Origin: Clostridiales bacterium
Lineage (GTDB): Bacteria > Bacillota > Clostridia > Lachnospirales > Lachnospiraceae
NCBI GenBank assembly: GCA_012518935.1
Contig: JAAYRE010000105.1
Span: 1 to 36,439 of the forward strand
Reading direction: 5' to 3'
Length of the DNA stretch: 36,439 bases
The position numbers and the translations under genes were made by a program. Every line of letters begins with the position of its first letter. Position 1 is the stretch's first letter. The notes below the pieces were generated by a model that was not told the origin of the DNA, made no database searches, and saw only the letters and a program-made list of their open reading frames with translations. This document shows positions 7,420 to 17,503 of this stretch, piece by piece.

Positions 7420-10080
7420 TTATTTCATAAAATGATTTAGTCTCTCTGTTACCTGTTCCATCATATCAGTATACTTTTTAAGCTTAGCCTTTTCCTCTGC
7501 AATCTTACTTTCAGGTGCTTTAGATACGAAGTTGGGATTAGCAAGCATTCCATTTACACGCTTTAATTCTCCTTCTAAGCGAGCCTTCTCCTTTGTAAGA
7601 CGCTCAATTTCCTTATCAAGGTCAACTAGGTCAGCAAAGGGAATGTAGATTTGAGCCTCTGGAATTATGGTAGATACTGCATCCTCACTAATTCCTGATT
7701 TATCTGTCTGAACTATTACCTCACTGGCAAAGCCAAGGGTTGCAAAGAATACCTTGCTCTCTGTGAATATTTCTCTAATCCTTTCATTGTCGGAAACCAC
7801 CAATACAGTTGCCTTCCTGCTGGGAGGAACATTCATTTCAGACCTTACATTACGGATACCCTTTACTGCTGCCTTTATTATTTCGATACTTTCTGTATCC
7901 TTGGCAAAATCCTGGTCAGGATTAAATGTTGGCCATGAGGATATCATTATGGAACCTTTTTCCTTAATCCCTGTCATTTCCTGAAGAGTACAATATATCT
8001 CTTCTGTTATAAATGGCATAAATGGATGGAGAAGTTTCAAGGATTTTATAAGTACATGGTTTAAGGTCCATAGAGCTGCTACCTTGCTATCATCCTCATC
8101 ATTATATAACCTTGGCTTAACCATCTCTATATACCAATCACAGAATTCTTCCCAGATAAAATCATATATTTTCTGAGCTGCAATTCCTAGTTCAAAGGTC
8201 TCTAGGTTATCTGTAACCTCTTTTACTAAAGTATTGGATTTTGATAGTATCCATCTATCAGCCTGAGTTAAAAGCTCCTTATTAATATCTTCCTGTAAAT
8301 CTGCCTTTTCCAAATTCATCATTATAAATCTTGAGGCATTCCAAACCTTATTGGCAAAGTTTCTGTTAGCTTCAACCCTTTCCCAGTAAAAACGCATATC
8401 ATTGCCTGGTGCATTACCAGTAATAAGGGTAAAACGAAGGGCATCTGCACCATATTTGTCAATCACTTCCAGTGGGTCAATCCCATTACCAAGAGATTTA
8501 CTCATCTTGCGACCTTGGGAATCTCTAACTAAGCCATGGAACAATACCTTAGAAAAAGGTTTCTCTCCCATATGAGCATAACCAGAAAATATCATTCTTA
8601 TAACCCAGAAGAAGATAATATCATAACCTGTTACTAGTACATCTGTGGGATAGAAATAGTCCAAATCCTCGGTCTTATCAGGCCAACCAAGAGTTGAGAA
8701 AGGCCATAAGGCTGAAGAAAACCATGTATCCAGAGTATCTTCATCCTGTCTAAGTTCGGTGTTGCCACAAACATGGCATCTGGATGGTTCTTCCTCAGAT
8801 ACTATTACCTCACCACAAGTATCACAATAATATGCAGGGATTCTATGACCCCACCATAGTTGCCTTGATATACACCAGTCTCTTATATTGTCTGTCCAGT
8901 TAAAATATATCTTTTCAAACCGCTCCGGGATAATCTCTATCTCACCGGATTTTACTGCTTCTACAGCTGGCTTAATCAAATCATCCATCTTAACAAACCA
9001 TTGAGGCTTAATCATGGGTTCTACTGTAGCATGGCAGCGGTCATGGGCTCCAACATTGTGGGAATGCTCCTCAATCTTTACTAATAGTCCCAGCTCTTCC
9101 AATTCTTTTACTATAGCTTTTCTTGCCTCATAACGATCCATACCTGAGTATTTACCCCCATTATCATTGATGGTGGCATCGTCATTCATTATATTTATTT
9201 CCTCTAGATTGTGACGTTTACCAACCTCAAAGTCGTTAGGGTCGTGAGCAGGAGTAATCTTAACTACTCCAGTACCAAATTCCTTATCTACATACTTGTC
9301 AGCAATAACCGGTATTTCCTTATTAACTATAGGAAGGATAACCTTTTTACCTATTAAGTCTTGATACCTTTCATCCTCAGGATGAACTGCAACTGCAGTA
9401 TCCCCAAGCATGGTTTCGGGCCTTGTTGTGGCAATCTCAACATAGCCATCCCCTCCTGCTATTGGGTACTTAATATGCCAAAAATGACCTGCCTGTTCCT
9501 CATGCTCTACCTCTGCATCAGATATAGATGTTTCACATACTGGACACCAATTGATTATCTTTGAGCCTTTATATATATAGCCATCCTTATAAAGCTTTAC
9601 AAACACTTTATTAACCGCATGACTACAACCATCATCCATGGTAAATCTTTCTCTTTCCCAATCACAAGATGAACCAAGCTTCTTTAGCTGGGAAATAATT
9701 CTTCCACCGTATTCATCCTTCCACTGCCATGCTCTTTCAAGGAAGCCTTCTCTACCTATATCTTCTTTTTCGATTCCTTCCTCTCTCATCTGCTCAATAA
9801 TCTTAACTTCTGTGGCAATACTGGCGTGATCAGTACCTGGCTGCCATAGAGCATTATATCCTTGCATCCTCTTAAACCGAATCAGGATATCCTGCAAGGT
9901 ATTGTCTAGGGCATGACCCATGTGTAGCTGTCCTGTAATATTTGGTGGAGGAATCACAATTGTAAAGGGTTTCTTACTCCTATCAACTTCTGCATGAAAA
10001 TAATTGTTATCCACCCATTTCTGATATAGCTTTTCTTCAATATCCTTGGGGTTATAAGTTTTTGCCAGTTCTTTCTCCAT
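7420..10080 (-). CDS. valS: Valine-tRNA ligase
   Basis: Class I aminoacyl-tRNA synthetase charging tRNA-Val, 886 residues from the chosen start. Signatures are HMGH at 53-56 in '[13 protein letters not shown]', KMSKS at 525-529, the CP1 editing region ('[18 protein letters not shown]'), zinc-type cysteines ('WCPVC', 'CDTCG...CHVCG'), and the C-terminal coiled-coil tRNA arm ending in '...[18 protein letters not shown]'. The frame stays open 30 codons upstream to 10170, but that part overlaps the T-box terminator hairpin. The start at 10080 ([11 protein letters not shown]) has AGGAGAG at correct spacing and matches family length. Expression is expected to rise when tRNA-Val is uncharged. Confidence 0.97.
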   Translation of the reverse strand: MEKELAKTYNPKDIEEKLYQKWVDNNYFHAEVDRSKKPFTIVIPPPNITGQLHMGHALDNTLQDILIRFKRMQGYNALWQPGTDHASIATEVKIIEQMREEGIEKEDIGREGFLERAWQWKDEYGGRIISQLKKLGSSCDWERERFTMDDGCSHAVNKVFVKLYKDGYIYKGSKIINWCPVCETSISDAEVEHEEQAGHFWHIKYPIAGGDGYVEIATTRPETMLGDTAVAVHPEDERYQDLIGKKVILPIVNKEIPVIADKYVDKEFGTGVVKITPAHDPNDFEVGKRHNLEEINIMNDDATINDNGGKYSGMDRYEARKAIVKELEELGLLVKIEEHSHNVGAHDRCHATVEPMIKPQWFVKMDDLIKPAVEAVKSGEIEIIPERFEKIYFNWTDNIRDWCISRQLWWGHRIPAYYCDTCGEVIVSEEEPSRCHVCGNTELRQDEDTLDTWFSSALWPFSTLGWPDKTEDLDYFYPTDVLVTGYDIIFFWVIRMIFSGYAHMGEKPFSKVLFHGLVRDSQGRKMSKSLGNGIDPLEVIDKYGADALRFTLITGNAPGNDMRFYWERVEANRNFANKVWNASRFIMMNLEKADLQEDINKELLTQADRWILSKSNTLVKEVTDNLETFELGIAAQKIYDFIWEEFCDWYIEMVKPRLYNDEDDSKVAALWTLNHVLIKSLKLLHPFMPFITEEIYCTLQEMTGIKEKGSIMISSWPTFNPDQDFAKDTESIEIIKAAVKGIRNVRSEMNVPPSRKATVLVVSDNERIREIFTESKVFFATLGFASEVIVQTDKSGISEDAVSTIIPEAQIYIPFADLVDLDKEIERLTKEKARLEGELKRVNGMLANPNFVSKAPESKIAEEKAKLKKYTDMMEQVTERLNHFMK

Positions 10081-10125
10081 TGTAATCTCTCCTAACATAA
10101 TTTTTTCATTCCAATTCAATAACTC

Positions 10126-10415
10126 AAAAAAAGGCTCTTCGACCCAAAGGACGAAGAACCGTGGTACCACCTTTATTTATGAATAGCATTTTAATACAAG
10201 AACAATTCAACTGCTATGTCATCTCTTACGTCTATAACGGGACTTCCCGGTATTTCCTACCCATCTTAAATTAAACATTAAGACTTCAGAAACACTGCTA
10301 CAAAGCTACCTTCGGTAAGACTGCTTACTGGTCATCTTTCAGCCGGTGAATGACCCTCTCTGTTAAGTGTTACCTACCTACTCCTCTTTATCAAGGCATT
10401 TTTCTTTATAGATAA
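10126..10415 (-). promoter_or_regulatory. T-box leader (tRNA-Val sensing) of valS
   Basis: The valS leader has the parts of a T-box. Stem I carries the distal AGAGAGG and CCGGCTGAAAG elements. A specifier region ('TTACCGAAGGTAGC') contains GTA, a Val codon, at 10309-10307. The conserved T-box AAGGTGGTACCACGG spans 10173-10159 (TGGTACCACGG at 10169-10159). An intrinsic terminator follows: GGTTCTTCG (10160-10152) pairs with CGAAGAGCC (10141-10133) before seven T. Uncharged tRNA-Val should stabilise the antiterminator. The leader fills most of the 419-bp gap between the valS start and the 387-aa membrane-protein gene. Confidence 0.93.
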
Positions 10416-10423
10416 TTACTACT

Positions 10424-10452
10424 ATATTATGCAAAAATTCTGATTATGTCAA
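10424..10452 (-). promoter_or_regulatory. Consensus sigma-A promoter of the valS T-box leader
   Basis: Minus strand TTGACA (10452-10447), a 17-base spacer, TAATAT (10429-10424). Placement a few bases before the T-box leader is as expected. No clear terminator separates it from the operon ending at 10500. Confidence 0.85.
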
Positions 10453-10499
10453 GGACTTTTTCTTATATAACATCTATCTGAAAATTGCAAGTTTAATAA

Positions 10500-11663
10500 T
10501 TAATTAGCAAGTATACTATCAATCTGATACTGTCTTAAGATACGAATGGCATCATCTTTACTGTCGGGATAAGCTTTTATAAGTTTAGTAATCTCCTTGG
10601 TTGCTTCTTCCTTCTGCTTTTGGTTGACGTCTATTCGTTCTCTTAATTTTTGCCTGCGAACATTTAACCTATGCCTGACTTCTACCATTTCCCGACTGTC
10701 TATGATGGCTGTTGGTTGGTATATCCAGATTTCCGGATCTGCAATTTGATATTTCCTAAGCTCCTTTATAAGAATATCATTATAAAACTCTAACAGCTGT
10801 GTGTTGTCTTGATATCTTTTGTTATCATCTTTTAGCTTGATATATTGTTCCCATTTTTCTTTTAGTTGCTTATAATCATCCACCATGTATTTACTATATA
10901 TATAATCAAGATGATTTCTATTATTTACAGATTTGATTACTACCTTATTAGATAACATGATTACTTTATTAAGTTTTAGCTGAACCACCTTGATATCATA
11001 GGTGTTCTTCCTAGCTTCCATAAATATATATAAGGCAGATGCCATACCCATGAGGACAGTAAGCAAAAAGGGAAGGCTTAAACTAGCCTTAGTGCTACTG
11101 GATAAGACTGCAAACAATACAAACAATAGAAGAATCACTATAAAGGTAGTTATTGCAATTCCCCTTAGGAATGATTGTTTACTAATAATATCATCCTCTT
11201 CATCTAAAATACTTTGCTTCTCATTATCCAAATGCTTGATGTCCTCTTCGATTGATACTTGATAATGTTCTGCTTCTTTAACAGAAGCCAACTCTTTAGG
11301 AAGCTGCATCTCATATTGCTCAAACAATCGATACTGAATGTCGCTAATATCATACGCTGTATTATGGTACCTATTTCTTTCTTTATTCAAGTTAAAGATA
11401 TTTCGTGCTGCATCTTCAAGTTCAATCCTCTGTTCCTTTGGAATCATATCAATTTTTTGTATATCTGTAAGATAAGAGGTAACTGCCTGATACTCTACTT
11501 TAGCATCTTCTATCTGCCTGTGGCTTTCCCAAATAATCTCACAATTTTCCTGTATGTAACCCTTGCGGTCTGTATTTGTATTTAACCTAATTGTCTGGCC
11601 CTTGTATGCTGGCTCCTTACTTGTACTATTTGATTTCTTAAATAAATTTGCTAGCCATCCCAT
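10500..11663 (-). CDS. Two-TM coiled-coil membrane protein, fourth gene of the Hsp70-like operon
   Basis: No named family recognised. The 387-residue protein has a long charged N-terminal half with coiled-coil-like heptads (about 40-165). Two adjacent hydrophobic helices follow ('ITTFIVILLLFVLFAVL', about 168-188, and 'LPFLLTVLMGMASALYIFM', about 197-216) with a short polar turn, and then a second charged helical half to residue 387. There is no signal peptide, so both helical arms are probably cytoplasmic, joined by a membrane hairpin. Start ATG follows AAGGAG. The gene begins 18 bases after the TPR-like gene, so it shares the operon's transcript. Inference: a membrane anchor or organiser for the upstream Hsp70-like and scaffold proteins. 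Confidence 0.85.
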   Translation of the reverse strand: MGWLANLFKKSNSTSKEPAYKGQTIRLNTNTDRKGYIQENCEIIWESHRQIEDAKVEYQAVTSYLTDIQKIDMIPKEQRIELEDAARNIFNLNKERNRYHNTAYDISDIQYRLFEQYEMQLPKELASVKEAEHYQVSIEEDIKHLDNEKQSILDEEDDIISKQSFLRGIAITTFIVILLLFVLFAVLSSSTKASLSLPFLLTVLMGMASALYIFMEARKNTYDIKVVQLKLNKVIMLSNKVVIKSVNNRNHLDYIYSKYMVDDYKQLKEKWEQYIKLKDDNKRYQDNTQLLEFYNDILIKELRKYQIADPEIWIYQPTAIIDSREMVEVRHRLNVRRQKLRERIDVNQKQKEEATKEITKLIKAYPDSKDDAIRILRQYQIDSILAN

Positions 11664-11681
11664 ATCAATAATCTCCTTAAA

Positions 11682-12512
11682 CTACATCTTCCTAACTTCA
11701 TCTATCCAGCCATCAATAATTTGCACACATTTATCCTGAAACTCTGCCATCCTGCCTGTACCCTTTAGCTGGTGTAGTAGATTTATAGACTCCATGGTCT
11801 TACATGTACTCGCCTCTTGGGATAATTGTTCCATCTTATTTATAAAATCTGTTTTTTGCTCTTCTCCAACCTTATACTCTTCAAGCTTTTCATAAAAGTT
11901 CTCTTTATCATTACATAGCCAAAGGCTGTACAAGTATTGCCTCAAACTCTCTATTCTGCCGTTTCGCTCATAAGCATTTAGGAAAAGATCTGCTGCTCTC
12001 TCAGGTCCGTATGTATAAATCTTAGCTATGGCTAGATTATGAAGAACATCCCCATAGTCCCTTGGACTTAGCTCGGCTGCATCATCAGATATAAGAAGTC
12101 TTTCATATTCCGTAGCCGCCCTAGAGTATTGCTTGTTTTTTAAAAATGAATTAGCCCTTTTATAGCGACGTTTTGCATTTGGCATAGATTGAAATTCATC
12201 AACAACAGATAAGAGTCTCTTAATTTCTAATTCGCTATAATAATCTGCACTGCATAATACCACTGCTAGAAGAGTCTTATAATCTCCTCCCTGCTTAATG
12301 ATAAGCTCCAATTTGTCAGCTCTTTCAGGAAGCTCAAGCTCTGTTCTTATCCAATCTATTAAAGAAGCAGAAAAGAGGGATTCAACAAGAAAGTATATAT
12401 TATTATAAATGTAATAACATAATTCTTCAATAGAATACACCCTATGACCTGTAGCAGGCATAAGGTATGGACGCTCTGTTCTTTTTCCCCTACAAAGAAT
12501 TAGCTTACCCAT
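11682..12512 (-). CDS. TPR-like helical protein, third gene of the Hsp70-like operon
   Basis: A 276-residue soluble, helix-rich protein. It opens with a distinctive segment, 'GKLILCRGKRTERPY' followed by 'YSIEELCYYIYNNIYFL'. The middle (about 115-220) looks like degenerate tetratricopeptide repeats: 'RYKRANSFLKNKQYSRAATEYERLL', 'DVLHNLAIAKIYTYGPERAADLFLNAYE', 'SLRQYLYSLWLC'. No catalytic motif was seen. ATG follows an AGGAG/GAGG-rich site; the gap from the Hsp70-like gene is 23 bases. TPR proteins often dock on Hsp70-type partners, so an adaptor role for the neighbouring ATPase-fold protein is plausible but inferred. Confidence 0.85.
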   Translation of the reverse strand: MGKLILCRGKRTERPYLMPATGHRVYSIEELCYYIYNNIYFLVESLFSASLIDWIRTELELPERADKLELIIKQGGDYKTLLAVVLCSADYYSELEIKRLLSVVDEFQSMPNAKRRYKRANSFLKNKQYSRAATEYERLLISDDAAELSPRDYGDVLHNLAIAKIYTYGPERAADLFLNAYERNGRIESLRQYLYSLWLCNDKENFYEKLEEYKVGEEQKTDFINKMEQLSQEASTCKTMESINLLHQLKGTGRMAEFQDKCVQIIDGWIDEVRKM

Positions 12513-12535
12513 GTTTAATCCTCACTTCTCCTATC

Positions 12536-13810
12536 TTATCTTGTTTCAACCATATCCATTATATATTCAGCAACCTTACCCATGGCAGGATATATATCTC
12601 CGAATCCCAGATCTGTTATAATTAACTTAGCTCTATTTCTATCCATACATGATAGATGAAGCTTAAGTCTTGTCATACGATTGGGCCTCTTTGGAAGGCT
12701 ATTCAATGGTATTCTCTCTCTGATGATTTCCTTAGTAATTATATTTCTAAATATAACTTCCAAATCTACTGCATCATCTAAAATAACTTCTACTTCACTA
12801 TTTACTTCATACCATGGAACTGTGGCATCTGTTAGAATTACCTCTTGTATATTACCGTCAACATATGCTCTTACAGCCACAGAATTAACTATCATATCAT
12901 TATTTAGAAGGATAATGTTATCCAGTTTTCTATCTCCTGAAAGCTCTTTTGCTCCGTAGCAGGCTCCCTTGACATAGAGCTTCTGCCCCATAAAGACTCT
13001 CCTACCTGCACACAGGCTTTGGATGGATTCCATAGCCCAATCACCTTCAAAACCTTTACCTGTAAAATATAAGGTAGTTATAATCTGTTTATACAAGAGG
13101 GTGTTGGCGATATTCTCAAATACGAATCTTTTATCCACCTTGTTTTCTTTAATTACTTGGTGATTAAGAGTATCAGAAAAATCTTGTTTTTCCAATATTG
13201 CTATCATGGGATTGATTCTACGATTAATACTTATCTGATAATAGCAAAGTCCTTTACTTTGAAAATCAAATAAGCCCACATCATTAAGCCAAAGTTCCCT
13301 ATCCTGGGTTAATGCATAATACATGAAGCTAGTGCCATGGCTAATAACAGTCACTCTATCCTTATCTATTCCCAGCATTAGCAGGGCTTCATATATTCCA
13401 TCAACTATAGGAGAATCCAATTCGCTAATCGTAACTACCAGCTGAGTAATTATTTCTGTTGGAAAATAGTCCTTTAAAAGAGTAAGGGTTTTTCGAAAAA
13501 ACTTCTCAAGCAAATCCACTGCACTATAGCTTTCTTCAAATATCTGTATCTCTTCATCGTTTTTTAATTTATCCAGTAGATTATCAATTAATATTCCTGA
13601 ACCATCCTTATGACAGGCAATAGCATCCTTCCCATATAACCAAACCCTTGAATCCTTATTTACACACAGAGCAGTGGGAATGAAGGTATCATCCTCATCC
13701 TCATTGAAACCGATTGATATCGGTTCAAAGGTCTTGTAGCTATAGCAGCATATCTGCGAATAATCATCACACAAATCATAGCCAACAATCAATTTCTTTG
13801 AATTATCCAT
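12536..13810 (-). CDS. Divergent Hsp70/actin-fold protein (DUF5716-like)
   Basis: A 424-residue protein with the outline of an Hsp70 nucleotide-binding domain. Visible parts are a phosphate-1-like loop 'IVGYDLCDDYSQI' (8-20), 'FIPTALCV...LYGKDAIA' (43-65), and 'LVVTISELDSPIVDGIYEALLMLGI' then 'VISHGTSFMYYAL' (124-166), which corresponds to the DnaK 'NEPTAAALAYG' region. The phosphate-2 position 'NDVGLFDF' (176-183) lacks the usual DLGGGT. 'RRVFMGQKLYVKGACYGA' (270-287) matches the adenosine-side motif. The last 130 residues are beta-rich and resemble a lid-less substrate-binding beta domain ('RLKLHLSC', 'AKLIITDLGFGD'). It resembles proteins I recall as DUF5716 in Lachnospiraceae. Start ATG after GGAG. 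Whether it hydrolyses ATP is uncertain. Confidence 0.85.
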   Translation of the reverse strand: MDNSKKLIVGYDLCDDYSQICCYSYKTFEPISIGFNEDEDDTFIPTALCVNKDSRVWLYGKDAIACHKDGSGILIDNLLDKLKNDEEIQIFEESYSAVDLLEKFFRKTLTLLKDYFPTEIITQLVVTISELDSPIVDGIYEALLMLGIDKDRVTVISHGTSFMYYALTQDRELWLNDVGLFDFQSKGLCYYQISINRRINPMIAILEKQDFSDTLNHQVIKENKVDKRFVFENIANTLLYKQIITTLYFTGKGFEGDWAMESIQSLCAGRRVFMGQKLYVKGACYGAKELSGDRKLDNIILLNNDMIVNSVAVRAYVDGNIQEVILTDATVPWYEVNSEVEVILDDAVDLEVIFRNIITKEIIRERIPLNSLPKRPNRMTRLKLHLSCMDRNRAKLIITDLGFGDIYPAMGKVAEYIMDMVETR

Positions 13811-13839
13811 CCTTATTCTCCAAATCTTAGTGTAATGTA

Positions 13840-16800
13840 TTATGGTAATGGCTTAAAGCATTCATCTATGATAAACTCGGATTTCACATAAGCTTCCATC
13901 ATTTCTAGTAGAGTTGAAGTATCCTGTATATCAAGAGCCATAAGCATCATATTGATACGATTAAACTTAGTATCTTCATCAAGGTCATTCTCTTTATCAT
14001 AGGTCAAATGAAGACTACTAGTAGAAATCACTTCCTCCTCTGATTCCTCTGTAATATAGTACTCAATATCTTCATTATAAAATAGTACAAATTCTTTCAC
14101 ATGAATTCCCAAAAGCACATTAGGCATACATTCTACAATATATTGGCTCCCATGGTTATTCTTATTGACCTTATAATGTAGAAACACCTGTTTTTTAGGA
14201 TCTGTCTTATATTCTATATATGTTTTGTCAATAATTCGCTCTGGCAACTCTATTATAGATTTGTATTTTTGGAAAAATGGTAGAATCATTCCTTGTCTTT
14301 CAAACCTATCAATATTATAGGATATGAATTTCTTATCATTATCAGAAAGTTTTCTATTATTTGTATTGAACTTTATCCAGGCAAGTAAGTTAATATAATT
14401 CTCTTCATAGTTTAATTCCCTGCGAATTATTGGAAACAACCCCTTGTCTATCTTAATATCATGAACCAGATACTTATATGAACAATAGGTTAAAAATGCC
14501 CTCACCAACTGATGACTATTAACTTTACTATAATAATCAAAGAATATTTTATAGGTATCCTTGTTAAGGCTCTCTGTAAATAGAATTTGTTTCAGTAACC
14601 TTTCCTCTAAATCATGGGCATCTACTTCAAAGTTCATTGCCTCATTCCATAGGGAAAACATATCAAGGGTTGATCCTTCATAGTACTTCACCAGGTAGTT
14701 TAGAATTGTTATATTATATTTTCCCTGGGAGTATATATAATAACAAAGAGAAAGTAAATGCTCTTCATATTCATCCAGTCCTGTGCTGGCAATCCATCCT
14801 GAACATAACTTAAGTAGACTGTTAATTGATATCCCCTTAACCCTAAAACATTTTATAGCTTCTAAGGCATAATCATAAAAGCCTCTTATTATCATGTATT
14901 CCAAATACTTAATCCTATCATTTTCATTTACCAAAGTAAGATCAAGTTTATGCAAATACTTCTCTAACAAATCAGTATTATAGTTATCATAGTAATAATC
15001 AATAATGGTTAAGAGGCTGTCAACATAATAGGTTTCCTTTAAAGCAGGAAGCAATAAGGACCTTTTTCTTATTTCAATTGATTCCTGATGAAATACTCTA
15101 TTTCTTTGATAGTAATCCAACATATTAAGCAATAGCTTGGGATGGTTTTCATAATCCAGGGATAGATTATTTATTTCTGTAGGAGAAAGCAGTGGTGTCA
15201 ATTTATAATCCACCGAAGCCACATAACGATTTCCACTTCCATCAACTAAGAATATCTTGGCATCATCTGTATAAATATCAACATTAGCCCTTCCTTGGTT
15301 TAGGGGTACTGTTTCTTCCCCCTCTTGCTCTTTATGTACTACAATTACACTTATCATATTAGGATTGTCACAATATATCTCTCTTGTAAACATGACATCA
15401 GGCATATTTTCTACAATAATATTGCTAAAGGCGGGCTTATCCATAAATTCCTTGTATAAAATCCCCAGATTGCCATTTATATTTTTGGCCTCCAGTTGCT
15501 TAGCAGCAAATATCTCCATTTTCTTGTAATAGGATTGATACATCTGTTCATTTTTGTTTTTGTTAATTACAATATTGGCATACAAATAAGCCCTTTTCTT
15601 ATCATTAAGACTACTGTTATATATAAAATATAATAATAAAGGCTGAGGAAGGGGCTCAATCCAGTTCTCATCAACACTGTACATATAGTATTCATATAAT
15701 TCTGTAATACGAAGCTGCGATTCCACTCCTTGCTTATACCAATGAAAATACTTATTGTCCCTTTTATGACCTTTAATTAAGAGACTACATATAGCTGAAA
15801 GAATTTCATCCTTCTTATAAATCCTATATAACTTAGTAAGCCCTCTAAATACTATGGGATGATAGAACTTAAGCCTGCTGGCTAAATATGTATATTGAAG
15901 TGCCAAGTCCATGGTTATGAAATCATATTTAATACCAAAATTCATAACTTGTATCTCGAAATCTGATAATTCCCGTAAGAGATAAGGCTCTTCCTTATAG
16001 ACACAAATCGCTTCATAATACAGTATGGGTGAAATAGAGCCAGCATCATATTGCTCCTTAATATCAATCAACTTGTAATTTCTATTCCTATCATAGCGTT
16101 TATCAGTAAAGAGCAAAAACCAAAGAATTCTCCAGTCATAGTTACCCCTAGAATAGTAACGACTGATTGTATCTGTTACATATTGAATGGTATCATCATC
16201 TTTCTTATATAGAGCCAAAAGATATAAATAAGCACAATATTCAATGGTAGATTGCTTGCGAAGTGTAGTCTCCTGTTGGGATATTTCCTCCAAGAGCTTT
16301 GCTGCTTCCCGCTTATTATCAGAAATTATGGCTAAATGTGTCTGTATTAATTTAACCTTCATATTCTCCTGGGGAGCTTTCATCTTATATATGAAAGAAT
16401 CCAACAGTTTCGCATATTCATCTATAGTTATACGCCCAATTCGAAAATCCAAATAGCTTCTAGATAATTTATAGGAGAAAGTCATAGAACTCCTAAAGTT
16501 TGGGACTTTTGCAGTGTTAGTGCTATGTTTTCTACATACTACTTCAACTGTTATCTCTTGATAGACAGTCTTAATCCATATAAATCCATAATTATTACCT
16601 GGACGTAACTTGTCAGCATTTATAATAAAGGATATATTATGATTATTACCTATAAAGCTGTCTGCCCATAGAAATTTTTGTTCTAACTGAATAAATGGAG
16701 CATCTGTACTAACTCTGATTTCTGCATAGCCCCAATTATCCTTAGTAATAACCAACTTATCCATGACATTTTCATTAGTAATATGGTATTCTAGTTTTAA

Positions 16801-17391
16801 ATTTTCGGTTGTGAGGTTAACCTTTGACTTTTTATTTACAGCTATTAAAAACTCTTCCAGAGCTTGGCTGGTAGAAATGCTTTTTACAAGATTTTGATAA
16901 ACGATATGAAATCTTTCTTCATTCTTTAAAACTATCTTCTTAAATTCTTCAGAGCGAAATACTTTCTTTGCTTCGGTCCAGTCCATTCTAGCAAGGTTGG
17001 CAAACTCAAACAAATTCTTTATCTTTCCAATTGAAGTTGTAATAGCTGGAGCCAAGATTGTTACCATAATGGGTACTATGATCTCACCACAATCACTGAC
17101 TATGGCAATATTACCCTTAACAACATCAGAAGGATTTAGATAAGAAGCATCAAATGTATATGTAATATTATTATCTTTGCCACTAAAGGTATTGCACTCA
17201 AAAGTAAGCAATCGGCTAGATGAGTAAAGAATTCCTTTCATGTTCCGATTGATACTATTGCCTATAATAAAACTTCCTTCAAATTGCTTTCCTGCTTCTA
17301 TACTAATATTTATTTCTTCTACTGAAGAATATAGGGAAGGAAGTTCATATTCAAATTCTCCTCTGGTAAATCCATTTAACTTTTCCTTCAA
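13840..17391 (-). CDS. Large beta-sandwich and helical-repeat scaffold protein (DUF5717-like)
   Basis: The first and largest gene of the operon, 1183 residues, with no signal peptide or membrane helix. Two Ig-like beta domains (about 22-113 with 'GEIIVPIMVTI', and 195-287) flank a helical linker containing 'FANLARMDWTEAKKVF'. Long stretches of TPR/HEAT-like helices follow (about 300-660 and 770-1060), broken by a beta-rich block near 670-760 ('VDIYTDDAKIFLVDGSG') and closed by another near 1080-1140. The start is TTG at 17391, chosen because GAGGTGAT precedes it at correct spacing. It resembles the DUF5717 family as I recall it, found with DUF5716. Function unknown; the build suggests a cytoplasmic protein-interaction scaffold. 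Confidence 0.85.
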   Translation of the reverse strand: MKEKLNGFTRGEFEYELPSLYSSVEEINISIEAGKQFEGSFIIGNSINRNMKGILYSSSRLLTFECNTFSGKDNNITYTFDASYLNPSDVVKGNIAIVSDCGEIIVPIMVTILAPAITTSIGKIKNLFEFANLARMDWTEAKKVFRSEEFKKIVLKNEERFHIVYQNLVKSISTSQALEEFLIAVNKKSKVNLTTENLKLEYHITNENVMDKLVITKDNWGYAEIRVSTDAPFIQLEQKFLWADSFIGNNHNISFIINADKLRPGNNYGFIWIKTVYQEITVEVVCRKHSTNTAKVPNFRSSMTFSYKLSRSYLDFRIGRITIDEYAKLLDSFIYKMKAPQENMKVKLIQTHLAIISDNKREAAKLLEEISQQETTLRKQSTIEYCAYLYLLALYKKDDDTIQYVTDTISRYYSRGNYDWRILWFLLFTDKRYDRNRNYKLIDIKEQYDAGSISPILYYEAICVYKEEPYLLRELSDFEIQVMNFGIKYDFITMDLALQYTYLASRLKFYHPIVFRGLTKLYRIYKKDEILSAICSLLIKGHKRDNKYFHWYKQGVESQLRITELYEYYMYSVDENWIEPLPQPLLLYFIYNSSLNDKKRAYLYANIVINKNKNEQMYQSYYKKMEIFAAKQLEAKNINGNLGILYKEFMDKPAFSNIIVENMPDVMFTREIYCDNPNMISVIVVHKEQEGEETVPLNQGRANVDIYTDDAKIFLVDGSGNRYVASVDYKLTPLLSPTEINNLSLDYENHPKLLLNMLDYYQRNRVFHQESIEIRKRSLLLPALKETYYVDSLLTIIDYYYDNYNTDLLEKYLHKLDLTLVNENDRIKYLEYMIIRGFYDYALEAIKCFRVKGISINSLLKLCSGWIASTGLDEYEEHLLSLCYYIYSQGKYNITILNYLVKYYEGSTLDMFSLWNEAMNFEVDAHDLEERLLKQILFTESLNKDTYKIFFDYYSKVNSHQLVRAFLTYCSYKYLVHDIKIDKGLFPIIRRELNYEENYINLLAWIKFNTNNRKLSDNDKKFISYNIDRFERQGMILPFFQKYKSIIELPERIIDKTYIEYKTDPKKQVFLHYKVNKNNHGSQYIVECMPNVLLGIHVKEFVLFYNEDIEYYITEESEEEVISTSSLHLTYDKENDLDEDTKFNRINMMLMALDIQDTSTLLEMMEAYVKSEFIIDECFKPLP

Positions 17392-17450
17392 TATATCACC
17401 TCATGTCCGAGAATTAGCAAAAGACCCCCTAATCTGCAACATATGACATA

Positions 17451-17472
17451 ATAATTACTTATTAGTAATTAT
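17451..17472. promoter_or_regulatory. Candidate operator dyad upstream of the scaffold operon
   Basis: ATAATTACT (17451-17459) and AGTAATTAT (17464-17472) are perfect inverted repeats around TATT, in the 178-bp gap between the divergent operon and the DUF2164 gene. The right arm overlaps a minus-strand TATAAT (17473-17468), a possible -10 of the operon, so a repressor here would block it. No good -35 was found for that -10. Confidence 0.45.
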
Positions 17473-17503
17473 AATGCATCAACAGAAAAAAAGCTAGCAT
17501 CTG

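Noticed and set aside
10081-10170. 30-codon N-terminal extension of valS
   Set aside because: It overlaps the T-box terminator hairpin and lacks a ribosome site; the ATG at 10080 has AGGAGAG and fits the family's N-terminus.
11259-11585. 108-codon + frame inside the coiled-coil membrane-protein gene
   Set aside because: Antisense shadow: Cys/Phe/Ile-rich with no homology or ribosome site.
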